A stretch of DNA of 64,000 nucleotides, taken from assembly GCF_000260715.1 (NCBI RefSeq), contig NC_017834.1:1868694-1932693 (forward strand). Direction: 5' to 3'. Below, piece after piece: positions 19,279-27,916 of this stretch. The DNA is from Bifidobacterium animalis subsp. animalis ATCC 25527 (GTDB taxonomy: Bacteria > Actinomycetota > Actinomycetes > Actinomycetales > Bifidobacteriaceae). Position 1 is the first letter of the stretch; each line of letters begins with the position of its first letter. The position numbers and the translations under genes were made by a program. Below the pieces are notes generated by a model, which was not told the DNA's origin, did not search any database, and was given only the letters and a program-made list of their open reading frames with translations.

Positions 19279-21501
19279 CTACACGCGCGTCACGCTGAAC
19301 AGCACCGCGTTAGCGGGGTGAATGCTCGGCGGTCGCAGACCGTAGCTTGCGAGCGCCTCGCCCGTCATCTCGACGCCGTTCGCATTCCACCAGCCGAGTT
19401 CACTCTGCCCGTTGCCGATCTCGCTGAATGGCTCGCCACTCGCCATATTCAGTGCGAGCGGACGCACCCGGTAGGTGGCGTGCGCGTCGAGTCCGGGAAG
19501 CGCAACGGGTGCGGCCGGGTAGGTCTGCGACGTGGTGAGCTGGGTGAAGCGGTAGACGGCACGCGCACCGTCCGCGCTGATCACACCGTCCACGCGCACG
19601 GCCGGGTCGGCGGCGTCGCCATGCACGGCGACGCCATGTTCGAAGTCGACGCGGTGCTCCTTGTAGGCGCGCACCCATTCGCCCAGCAGGTCGAGGTCGT
19701 GCTGCGGCTCCTTGAGCAGATTCCATTCGATGCCCAGGTGCCCGAAGAACGCCATCGCCATGCGCATCTCCTGGCTCGTCGCGCGGTGCGTGGAGTGTGC
19801 GGGGCTGGCGCCGACATGCTCGCCGATCATCTCCGGAGGCACGAGCAGCGAGGTGTAGCGCTGGATGTCGGCACGCTCCACCGGATCCACGCAGTCGGAA
19901 GCCCAGATGCGGTCTGCAAGCTCGAGAATGCCCATGTCGACGCGGCCACCGCCCGACGAGCAGCTTTCAATCTCCAGACCGGGGTGGGAGGTCTTCAGGT
20001 CGTGGAACATGCGGTAGACGGCGAGCGTCTGCCCATGGACGGCAGGGCGGCCCGTGCGCGGGGAGGCCGCTTCGGTCACATACTTGTTGTGGTCCCATTT
20101 GATGTAGTCGATGCCGAGTTCGCCGACGAGCGAGTCCATGCAGCCGTACACATATGCGTACGCCTCGGGATTCGTCAGATCGACGACCTGCTGGTTACGC
20201 CCCTGCATCGGCAGACGGTGCGCGGTGGGCATGAGCACCCAGTCGGGGTGCTCGCGGTACATGGCGGAATCCGGGTTCACCATCTCCGGTTCGAACCACA
20301 GGCCGAACTCCATGCCCTTGGCATGCACGTAGTCGGCAAGCGCCTTGAGCGAGTGCTCACCGTCGGGCCACACCTCCTGGGAGATCTGCCAATCGCCCAG
20401 TCCCGCCGTGTCGCCACGGCGGTCACCGAACCAGCCGTCGTCGACCACGAAGCGCTCGACGCCGCTGGCGGCGGCCTTGTCGGCGAGTTTGACGAGCGTG
20501 TGGTAGTCATGGTCGAAATACACGGCCTCCCAGGTGTTGAGAATCACCGGCCGCGGTTTGCCGGCAATGCCATGCTCGGCACGCCAACGCGCATGGGTGG
20601 CGCGCAGATCGGCGTGGAACCGCGCGGCGACTTCGTTGAGCCCCTCGCCGTGGGAACCGTAGAGCCACGGCGTGGTGTAGGAGTCCGCGGAATCATGCAG
20701 CGTGATCTCGCCGCCGGCAAGCACTTCCGCGCCGCCGATCACACCGGTCGTGTATGGCAGGCGCTCGGCCGACATGAGCGAATTGCCGCTCCATGCCACG
20801 TGCACCGAATACACGTCGCCATGCGTGAAGCCGAAGCCGGGGCGGCCTGCATTGAGCAGCAGCGAGGCGTCGAAGTCGGGGCGGCCCACCATGCTCGCCT
20901 TCTGGAACCGACCGATCGTCAGCGGCTGGCGCTGTGGTGAACGCTCACGCAAATGATGCCCGGTGGTGGTGAGCAGCTCGGTCATGTCGGCCGGCACCGG
21001 GAAGCCGAGTTCCACCTTGCCAATCTCCAGATTCCCCGCGCCCAGATTGCGCACGTCCGCGCGCTGACGCACCAGGCCGCTGTCGCGCATCTCGCAGGTC
21101 CAGGTGATCTCGACCCCCTGTTCGGCGTCGCTGGCGGTGACGGCAACCCCGGCGTCACCCACCGCGGTGTCGGTGACGACGAAACGGCAGAAGAGCTCCA
21201 CGCCATCGCGACGCACCACGAAACGCGGCTCGCCGGTCCATGCCTCGGCCGGCGTGGGCAGCACGCTCGGCCATGTGGTCTCGTCGAGCGCACCGGAGAC
21301 CCGTTGCGGGCGCAGGGCGTCCACCGCGCTCACCAGCGTGCGCGGCTGGGTGAGGGGGCGCCCCCAATGCACCACACGCGGCAACTCGTCGGCCACGAAC
21401 GCGAGCGCGAACGCCGAATCCGCGTCGTGGTTCTCCATGGAGACCACATGCAATGCCTCGCCGGCGTGCGTGGTCGCGTTGAATTCGGAAATCTGCGTCA
21501 T
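19279..21501 (-). CDS. alpha-galactosidase, GH36
   Basis: 740 residues, the size of the bacterial AgaA/RafA enzymes, which release galactose from raffinose, stachyose and melibiose. The N-terminal beta-sandwich is followed by a barrel with VVDDGWFGDRRGD, the nucleophile Asp about 470 in IKWDHNKYV, the SCSSGGGR motif and the acid/base Asp about 536 in WASDCVDP. No secretion signal, so it acts on imported oligosaccharides. A gaaaggggaacc ribosome site supports the start. It is convergent with the ROK gene and 116 bases beyond the end of tadA. Confidence 0.95.
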   Translation of the reverse strand: MTQISEFNATTHAGEALHVVSMENHDADSAFALAFVADELPRVVHWGRPLTQPRTLVSAVDALRPQRVSGALDETTWPSVLPTPAEAWTGEPRFVVRRDGVELFCRFVVTDTAVGDAGVAVTASDAEQGVEITWTCEMRDSGLVRQRADVRNLGAGNLEIGKVELGFPVPADMTELLTTTGHHLRERSPQRQPLTIGRFQKASMVGRPDFDASLLLNAGRPGFGFTHGDVYSVHVAWSGNSLMSAERLPYTTGVIGGAEVLAGGEITLHDSADSYTTPWLYGSHGEGLNEVAARFHADLRATHARWRAEHGIAGKPRPVILNTWEAVYFDHDYHTLVKLADKAAASGVERFVVDDGWFGDRRGDTAGLGDWQISQEVWPDGEHSLKALADYVHAKGMEFGLWFEPEMVNPDSAMYREHPDWVLMPTAHRLPMQGRNQQVVDLTNPEAYAYVYGCMDSLVGELGIDYIKWDHNKYVTEAASPRTGRPAVHGQTLAVYRMFHDLKTSHPGLEIESCSSGGGRVDMGILELADRIWASDCVDPVERADIQRYTSLLVPPEMIGEHVGASPAHSTHRATSQEMRMAMAFFGHLGIEWNLLKEPQHDLDLLGEWVRAYKEHRVDFEHGVAVHGDAADPAVRVDGVISADGARAVYRFTQLTTSQTYPAAPVALPGLDAHATYRVRPLALNMASGEPFSEIGNGQSELGWWNANGVEMTGEALASYGLRPPSIHPANAVLFSVTRV

Positions 21502-21617
21502 GGTTCCCCTTTCGGCATGCGTCGTTGCAATGTGACTACGCTGTCATGCTACGCAATCGCGCATTCCTTGCCACGCCATGGTGTGTTCCGCGCACACGGC
21601 AAGTAATTCACCGCAGA

Positions 21618-22142
21618 TCAGGCATGCCGGCGGTCACGGAAGAACTCGGCGAGCAATGCCGTGCACTCGCGCTCGCACACGCCTCCGTACACCTCGGGCT
21701 CATGACCCACATGCGGGTCGCGCGGAATGTCCCACACCGAACCGCACGCCCCCAACTTGGCATCCCAGCCGCCGAACACGATGCGGCCGATGCGCGTCTG
21801 CAGGCATGCGCCCGCGCACATCGGGCATGGCTCGAGCGTGACGACGAGCGTGCAATCGGCCAGATTCCAATTCCCGCGCACCGCTGCCGCGTCACGCATC
21901 GCCACGATCTCGGCATGGGCAAGCGGATCCGCATCGCGCTCACGCAGATTGCAGCCGCGCCCGATCACCTCACCGCGCGCATCGAGCACGACCGCCCCCA
22001 CCGGCACATCGCCCGAGGAGCGCGCCAGTCGCGCCTGCGCGAGCGCCTCGCCCATCGCCTCTTCGAATCGTGCCATTGCCGTCACCGCATCTGCCTCCGT
22101 GTATTCCCGTGTATTCCCATTGCATTGCCCAGATTTCGCCAT
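21618..22142 (-). CDS. tadA: tRNA-specific adenosine deaminase (A34 to I34)
   Basis: Zinc deaminase that converts adenosine 34 of tRNA-Arg(ACG) to inosine. The catalytic HAE (PLAHAEIVAM) and the zinc cysteines in EPCPMC are present. The frame gives 174 residues, longer than the usual 150-160; GTG at about 22085, preceded by ggagg at good spacing, or ATG at about 22076 would give a normal length, so the true start may be internal. Cytoplasmic, apparently single-gene. Confidence 0.9.
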   Translation of the reverse strand: MAKSGQCNGNTREYTEADAVTAMARFEEAMGEALAQARLARSSGDVPVGAVVLDARGEVIGRGCNLRERDADPLAHAEIVAMRDAAAVRGNWNLADCTLVVTLEPCPMCAGACLQTRIGRIVFGGWDAKLGACGSVWDIPRDPHVGHEPEVYGGVCERECTALLAEFFRDRRHA

Positions 22143-22318
22143 CGCCCACCCGCCCCATTCCGAGCGCTTAACCGTTCGACATCTGGTTTTGCTAGGCTCT
22201 CAGACGACGGCTCTGCCTATACAGCATACTGAAGCCAGATAGCATATGAGAAGATTGGCCACAGACCGTGCCCGCAGCAGCCAACCTGCCCATCGACACG
22301 CATACAGAAAGGAAGCCT

Positions 22319-24391
22319 GTGAGCGTTCTTATTCTCATTCTGTGCATTCTCGGCGCCGTGTTGCTCTCATCGTTCCTGAGCCGCTTCCTGCCGCGCATCT
22401 CCACGCCGCTCGTGCAGATCGTGCTCGGTCTCATCGCCTCGCAGATGCCGTTCTTCCCGGATGTGCAACTCGACCCGGAGCTGTTCCTCGTGTTGTTCAT
22501 TGCGCCGCTGCTCTACCTTGAGGCGCATGAGATCAACAAGAGCCAGCTGCTCGAATCGCTCAAGCTGTCGCTGTCGCTCGCCATTGGTCTGGCCATTTTC
22601 ACGATGGTGGTCGTCGGATTCTCGCTGCACGCACTCTGGCCCATGTTCCCGTTGGCCGCTGCACTGGCGCTCGGCGCCGCACTCGGCCCCACCGATGCGG
22701 TCGCCGTGAGCTCGCTGAGTCATGAGGCCACGTTGACGCAACGCCAGATTGGCGTGCTCAAAGGCGAATCGCTGTTCAACGACGCCTCGGGCATCGTCGG
22801 CTTCCAGTTCGCGATCGCAGCCGCCGTCACCGGCCAGTTCCGCGTCACCGAGGCGGCCTGGGAGTTCCTCATCACCTTCTTCGGAGGCGCCATATTCGGC
22901 TGCATTGTGGGTGTGCTGGCCAATTGGGTGTTCGAATCCTCGCGCCAACTCGGTTGGGAGACCACCACCACACGCATTCTCATGGAGCTGTTCCTGCCGT
23001 TCCTGCTGTATCTGGGCGCCGAGGCCGTGCACGTCTCGGGCATTCTCTCGGTGGTGGCCGCAGGCCTCGTGATCCGTTTCGACCGCACCGGCATAGGGCC
23101 GAATGTGGCCCGCACGAACATCGTCGCCTCAAGCGTGTGGTCGGTGCTCTCGTTCTCACTCAACGGCGCCGTGTTCATTCTGCTCGGCATGCTGCTGCCG
23201 GGGGCTATGCGCACGAGCTGGGATAACCCGATGGTGAGCAACTACACGCTGCTTGCGATTATTCTGTGCGTCTCCGCGCTCGTCGTGGGACTGCGCTTCT
23301 TGTGGGTCTCGGGCATGCTGCGTCTCGCCCGCGCGCAGGATTCCCACAAGAGGCGCCGCATGACGCCCGGACGCTGGCGTTCCGCCGCCGTGATGACCTT
23401 CGGCGGGGCCAAGGGCACCATCACGCTGTCGTTGATGTTCACGATCCCGTACACCATTGCCGATGGCGAATGGTTCCCGATGCGCGACGAACTCATCTTC
23501 ATCGCCGGCGGCGTGATCATCGTGACGTTGCTGCTCGCGAACTTCCTCCTGCCCGTAATCGCGCCGAACAGCGCGAAGGACGCGTCACGCGAGACCACCG
23601 AGGCCTCCATAGAGGTGCTGCGGCGCACGGTGGAGGAATTGGCGGAACTGACCACCGACGAGAACCGTTCCGCCGTGATGGTGGTGATCAACTCGTACAC
23701 CCAGCGCATCGGCCGGCTCAAGAACCAGCTGGGCACCATAGACCCTTCGGCACGCATCGAACTGCAGATCGACGCGCTCAACTGGGAGAAGGAGTACGTC
23801 AAGCGCAGGCTCGCCGAATTCCGTTTCGACCCCACGCTCAGCGAGCGCGAACGCGAGGTTAATGTCGAGGCATGCGAACGTCTGCTCGACCAGATCATGG
23901 ACACCCTGCGTCACACGAACACGAAACACGACTCCTCGCACGTGGTCTGGCAGGTCAAAGGGCGTGCCCATTCGGCGCAGCGCCGTCTGGTCCTGCTCTC
24001 CCGCCGTGCCGCCAACACGATTCGCCGCAGCACGCCGCTCGTCAATGAAAGCGAGATCTACGCGAGTCTGCGCAATCTGGAACTCGGCGCCTTCGATCAT
24101 GTGATCGACAGGCTGTACGAGGAGATGAGCAGCAACACCTACGGCACGGAGTACGTATCGTCGCTGCTCATGGATTACCGGCGCGCGGAAGCGGCGCTCA
24201 AATCGCGCCCGAACATGGCGAATTCCGCCTCACTCGTCACCCAGATCGAAGACGTCAAGCGTGAAAGCTTCGGCATCGAGCTCAGCGTGATCCAGAACAT
24301 GGTGGAGGCCGGCGACATCACGCGCGCGCAGGCACGTCAGCTGCGCAAGAACGTGTATGTGATGAGCGTGGCCGCCGATTCGAACTTCTGA
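22319..24391 (+). CDS. Na+/H+ antiporter, CPA1/NhaP family
   Basis: Membrane protein of 690 residues that exchanges cytoplasmic sodium (or potassium) for protons. Twelve or so spans fill the first 420 residues, with the family motifs GPTDAVAVSSL and GESLFNDASGIV, which include the ion-binding Asp pair. A long charged helical cytoplasmic tail follows, as in YjcE/Nhe-like members. The start is GTG 22319, chosen for the gaaaggaag ribosome site; an upstream ATG (22268) lacks one. Likely role: pH and sodium homeostasis. Confidence 0.92.
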   Translation: MSVLILILCILGAVLLSSFLSRFLPRISTPLVQIVLGLIASQMPFFPDVQLDPELFLVLFIAPLLYLEAHEINKSQLLESLKLSLSLAIGLAIFTMVVVGFSLHALWPMFPLAAALALGAALGPTDAVAVSSLSHEATLTQRQIGVLKGESLFNDASGIVGFQFAIAAAVTGQFRVTEAAWEFLITFFGGAIFGCIVGVLANWVFESSRQLGWETTTTRILMELFLPFLLYLGAEAVHVSGILSVVAAGLVIRFDRTGIGPNVARTNIVASSVWSVLSFSLNGAVFILLGMLLPGAMRTSWDNPMVSNYTLLAIILCVSALVVGLRFLWVSGMLRLARAQDSHKRRRMTPGRWRSAAVMTFGGAKGTITLSLMFTIPYTIADGEWFPMRDELIFIAGGVIIVTLLLANFLLPVIAPNSAKDASRETTEASIEVLRRTVEELAELTTDENRSAVMVVINSYTQRIGRLKNQLGTIDPSARIELQIDALNWEKEYVKRRLAEFRFDPTLSEREREVNVEACERLLDQIMDTLRHTNTKHDSSHVVWQVKGRAHSAQRRLVLLSRRAANTIRRSTPLVNESEIYASLRNLELGAFDHVIDRLYEEMSSNTYGTEYVSSLLMDYRRAEAALKSRPNMANSASLVTQIEDVKRESFGIELSVIQNMVEAGDITRAQARQLRKNVYVMSVAADSNF

Positions 24392-24461
24392 TCTGCCTTC
24401 TGATCGGCACTGCGCGGCACGGTTTGCGGAAGAGTCTGAATACGGCGGCAGTGGTTGCGAA

Positions 24462-25382
24462 TCAGATGATGCCGGAGGCGATGTCCTGGTCGAGCAGCCA
24501 CTGGCGTAGGTCGGAGAACTCCTCCATGCTCACCGCGTGGTCGAGTCCGCGGTAGCCGCGTGCGGTGAGCCAGGTGTGTTCCTCGAGCCATGCGATTGTC
24601 TCGTAGATCATGTATTTCGGCAGCACCGTGTCGAGTTCACCGTACCCGTAGAACACCGGGATGTTCAGATCGGCGAGAATGTCGTCGTACGGAGTGGTCT
24701 CGGGCACATTGCCGGGCGCCACGAATCCGGAGAGGGAGATCGCCGCGCGGTAGCGTTGCGGGTGCACGCGCAGCAGCTCGACGGCGAGCGTGCCGCCCTG
24801 CGAGAAGCCGATTGGCACCACATCGCGGTTCTCGTCCACGTTCGTGGTCACCCAGTCGTCGATTGCGCAGGCGGCGGCATAGGCGTCATAATCAAGATCG
24901 TCGCCCACCGGCACCGCGTCATGGAACCAGCTGTAGGCACCCGGCTGCATGGCGAATCCGCGTGACGACGCCTCCTGCAGCACGAGCGGCGCCCGCAATG
25001 ACACGAAATCGTTGTATGGCGCCACATAGCGCATCATGCCGGCGAGGTCGTCCTCATTCGACCCCCAGCCATGCAGGCAGACGAACAGTGGTCGGTTCGG
25101 CTGCGCATTGCCGCCGCCTCGCGAGGCCAACGCCTCGGTCACGGCAAGCCGGTCGCCGAAATGCCCGGGCACCACCGAGGCCACGCGGCCCACCGGCGGC
25201 TCCATGCGTTTGCGTTCACCGGCGCTCTGCCCGGCATACGGGCCCGACGGCGTCGTGTTCGCTGCCTCGTTCATTTCATGCTCAAGATTGGCGAAATCAA
25301 CCAGATCGTCGAGCTCGCGCGACAGATCGTCGGAGGGCTCGAACGGATCGTGGGGGTTCGTGGTGTCGTCTGCAGTGCTCAT
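24462..25382 (-). CDS. alpha/beta-hydrolase (phospholipase/carboxylesterase family)
   Basis: 306 residues. A charged, probably disordered N-terminus of about 80 residues precedes a serine hydrolase fold with oxyanion region CLHGWGSNEDDL, the nucleophile elbow GFSQGG, the Asp in GELDTVLP and the His in LDHAVS. Related to small carboxylesterases; substrate unknown. The start was set at ATG 25382 because a TATATT -10 sits 7 bases before it, implying a leaderless mRNA. The open frame continues upstream but is low-complexity Pro/Arg-rich sequence antisense to nothing conserved. Confidence 0.82.
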   Translation of the reverse strand: MSTADDTTNPHDPFEPSDDLSRELDDLVDFANLEHEMNEAANTTPSGPYAGQSAGERKRMEPPVGRVASVVPGHFGDRLAVTEALASRGGGNAQPNRPLFVCLHGWGSNEDDLAGMMRYVAPYNDFVSLRAPLVLQEASSRGFAMQPGAYSWFHDAVPVGDDLDYDAYAAACAIDDWVTTNVDENRDVVPIGFSQGGTLAVELLRVHPQRYRAAISLSGFVAPGNVPETTPYDDILADLNIPVFYGYGELDTVLPKYMIYETIAWLEEHTWLTARGYRGLDHAVSMEEFSDLRQWLLDQDIASGII

Positions 25383-25476
25383 GCGTCTTAATATACGCGC
25401 ATTACCTCTGCACCCGCTTGGTCTGCCATGCTGTACGCCAAATGGGCATGGTGCCACGCGCACGCGCCGCATGAGG

Positions 25477-26979
25477 TCACTGAGCGGCGCCCGTGGTATC
25501 GCCGTTCGACGGCGTATCACCGCCGTTGGTGGTGGTGTCGGTCGTATTGGGCGTAGTGGTGTCGGTGTTGGCCGCACCAGCGTCCCCGGCGTCGGGTGTG
25601 GTGGGCTGTGTATTCTGCTGGGCCTGCGCAGCCTGCTGTTGCGCCTGCTGGGCTGCTTGCGCCTCGGCTTCGGCCTGACGTTGCGCCTCCTCGGCCGCCT
25701 GCTGGGCCGCTGCAGCCTGCTGGTTCGCATACTCGGTCTGCGACTGCTGTACGGCGGTGCCGGCATCGGTAAGCGTCTTCACCATGGCCGACACATCCTC
25801 CGCGTTCAGATTCTGGCCGTCCGCCAGCTTGCGCGCATCTGCGATGCGGTTCTCCAGATCGGTGCGAACCTGCTCGTCGGTCACGGCGTTGGCGCTTGCG
25901 TCGAGAATCTTCTGCGCGTCGTCTATGGCCTTCGTCAATTCGTCGCGTGCGGCCGACTGCGATTTCGCGTTCTTCGAATCGTTCACCGCCTTCGTTGCCG
26001 CGTCAACCGCGCTCTTGGCCTTGGTGATCTCGTCTGTGGTGTTGCGCAGCGCATCCGTGGTCTTCTCGATCGCAGCCGCGTCGGCATCCGCCGCACATTC
26101 CGCCACCGACTGCTGGTCGAGCTTCTCGGCGTCGGCCACGGCGCTCTTCAACGTGTCGAGCGTCTTCGCATCGGCGACCTGATCGGCCGGCGTGCCGGCA
26201 AGACCATTGGCATCCTTCAATGCCGCCGCCAGTGCGGTATGGGCATCGTCGTACGAATCACGCGTGTTCTGACACAGCGTGTATGCATTCCGCTGTGCGT
26301 CGTTCTTGCGACTGCTCGACCACCATGCAATACCGCCAGCGATGAGCGCGATCACGAGCACGCCAACAACAATGCCCACGATGAGCTTCGTATGGCTCTT
26401 GCCGCCACCATTTGCCGAGTGATGAGGGGCTTCCTCGTCGGGCTCGTCACCCGATCCATCTGCATTGCCGTCCGCATCCGTCGGCGGAATGGTCGGCGGC
26501 ATCGCGGCCGGGGCGGCCGGCGGCATCACCGACGTCTGCGAATCTACAATCTGCTCCCATTCCGAGGAGACGACGCGCGTCGGTGCATCCGCCGGCAGCG
26601 GAGGATTGACCGAGACGCCCGCCAGCACATCGTCATGGGGCGACGTGAACAGCTGCGTGGGCGCGGCATCGCCCGCAGACGCGCCGTTCACCGTGTTCGC
26701 CGCATGACGGCCGGCACTGGGCTGGGGTGTGATGAGCGGCTGGGTCGCGGCTAGCGTGGGCGCCGCGGAATCCGCAGGGGTCTCATCCGGCGTCGGCGTT
26801 GCATCATGTGCGCCCGAACGCGCGGTGCGGCGCGCGTGATCATGCGGATGCCCACTCGCCGGCGGCGCGGGAATCGCAGCCGTATTCGCCGAGCCCGCAG
26901 ATTGCAGCTGGGTTTCGTGTGCGGCGGCATGCGACGGATCGTCGTCCATGCTCGGGAATTCGAGCGCATCTTTGTCCAC
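25477..26979 (-). CDS. single-span membrane protein with Pro-rich N-terminus and helical C-terminus (function unknown)
   Basis: 500 residues with a GTG start. A cytoplasmic Ala/Pro/Thr-rich region (1-195) leads to one membrane span (about 199-220, LIVGIVVGVLVIALIAGG), then an extracellular region of about 280 residues of Ala/Asp/Gln-rich helical coiled coil ending in a Thr/Asn/Gly tail. Similar bifidobacterial proteins have been labelled 'colicin transporter' without clear basis. A different frame upstream (from ATG 27058) encodes a plausible 26-residue N-terminus that would join after a one-base shift, so the gene may be frameshifted or start there. It follows dcd on the same strand. Confidence 0.75.
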   Translation of the reverse strand: MDKDALEFPSMDDDPSHAAAHETQLQSAGSANTAAIPAPPASGHPHDHARRTARSGAHDATPTPDETPADSAAPTLAATQPLITPQPSAGRHAANTVNGASAGDAAPTQLFTSPHDDVLAGVSVNPPLPADAPTRVVSSEWEQIVDSQTSVMPPAAPAAMPPTIPPTDADGNADGSGDEPDEEAPHHSANGGGKSHTKLIVGIVVGVLVIALIAGGIAWWSSSRKNDAQRNAYTLCQNTRDSYDDAHTALAAALKDANGLAGTPADQVADAKTLDTLKSAVADAEKLDQQSVAECAADADAAAIEKTTDALRNTTDEITKAKSAVDAATKAVNDSKNAKSQSAARDELTKAIDDAQKILDASANAVTDEQVRTDLENRIADARKLADGQNLNAEDVSAMVKTLTDAGTAVQQSQTEYANQQAAAAQQAAEEAQRQAEAEAQAAQQAQQQAAQAQQNTQPTTPDAGDAGAANTDTTTPNTTDTTTNGGDTPSNGDTTGAAQ

Positions 26980-27107
26980 TTACATGGGTGACATCGAAAT
27001 CGCGCGGCTCCGGACTCACCGGAAACTGCAAATCAGACGGATTCTCCGAATCAGTCATGCCTCTCTTCGCCCTTCTGTGTCAATCTGTACATCCATTCAC
27101 CGAGACA

Positions 27108-27689
27108 TCAGTCGGTGATCTGCGCGCGGTAGAAGTTCTGGTACGAGCGCGACGGCGTCGGGCCGCGCTGCCCCTGGTAATGCGAACCAGTGGTCTCGGA
27201 GCCGTAAGGGTGCTCCGACGGCGAGCTCAGCTGGAAGAAGCACATCTGGCCGATCTTCATGCCAGGCCAGAGTTTCACGGGCAGTGTCGAGACATTCGAC
27301 AGCTCAAGCGTGATATGCCCCTCAAAACCGGGGTCGATGAACCCGGCAGTCGAATGGGTGAGAATGCCCAAGCGACCGAGCGAGCTCTTGCCCTCCAATC
27401 GTGCGGCGAGCGTCTCGTCGATCTTCACGTACTCCCAGGTAGAACCCAATGCAAACTCGCCGGGGTGCAGAATCCACGGTTCGTCCGGGCCCACTTCGAA
27501 CTGTTCGGTGAGCTCGCCCTGGTTCTCCGCCGGATCCACGTAGGTATACGCATGGTTGTTGAACAGGCGGAAGAAACGGTCGAGACGAACGTCAATGGAC
27601 GCTGGCTGCACCATTTCGTCGGTCCACGGATCAAGCGAGATATGACCCTCGGCGTGCGCGGCACGGATGTCGCGGTCAGATAGCAGCAT
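27108..27689 (-). CDS. dcd: dCTP deaminase (probably dUMP-forming)
   Basis: 193 residues, trimeric enzyme of dUTPase fold that deaminates dCTP; actinobacterial members are usually bifunctional and release dUMP directly, feeding thymidylate synthesis. The active-site region [20 protein letters not shown] and the C-terminal [12 protein letters not shown], which closes over the nucleotide, are intact. The start was set at ATG 27689 for its ideal aaggag ribosome site; the open frame reaches 27851 without further similarity. Confidence 0.95.
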   Translation of the reverse strand: MLLSDRDIRAAHAEGHISLDPWTDEMVQPASIDVRLDRFFRLFNNHAYTYVDPAENQGELTEQFEVGPDEPWILHPGEFALGSTWEYVKIDETLAARLEGKSSLGRLGILTHSTAGFIDPGFEGHITLELSNVSTLPVKLWPGMKIGQMCFFQLSSPSEHPYGSETTGSHYQGQRGPTPSRSYQNFYRAQITD

Positions 27690-27866
27690 CAGCTTCTCCT
27701 TGCAAAGGACGATGAGTGTTCCTGCGCACGTCGGACGCATGCATACGCTGCCATGCCCCTCGCGCGCACATATACGGCCCAGTGTAGTAATACCAAGCGA
27801 ATTCACCGGCGGCATGAGCGAACACCGCCATCGACCCAGCCGTGGCCGCATTCAGTGCCCGGAAAA

Positions 27867-27900
27867 CGCAAGGGCCTGCCACGACCGGCAGGCCCCTTGC
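27867..27900 (-). terminator. terminator after the P-type ATPase gene
   Basis: Inverted repeat gcaagggcctgcc / ggcaggccccttgc with a 6-base loop and a one-base bulge, 17 bases after the stop codon. No strong U tract. Confidence 0.6.
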
Positions 27901-27916
27901 GGGAATCCAAACGGAA

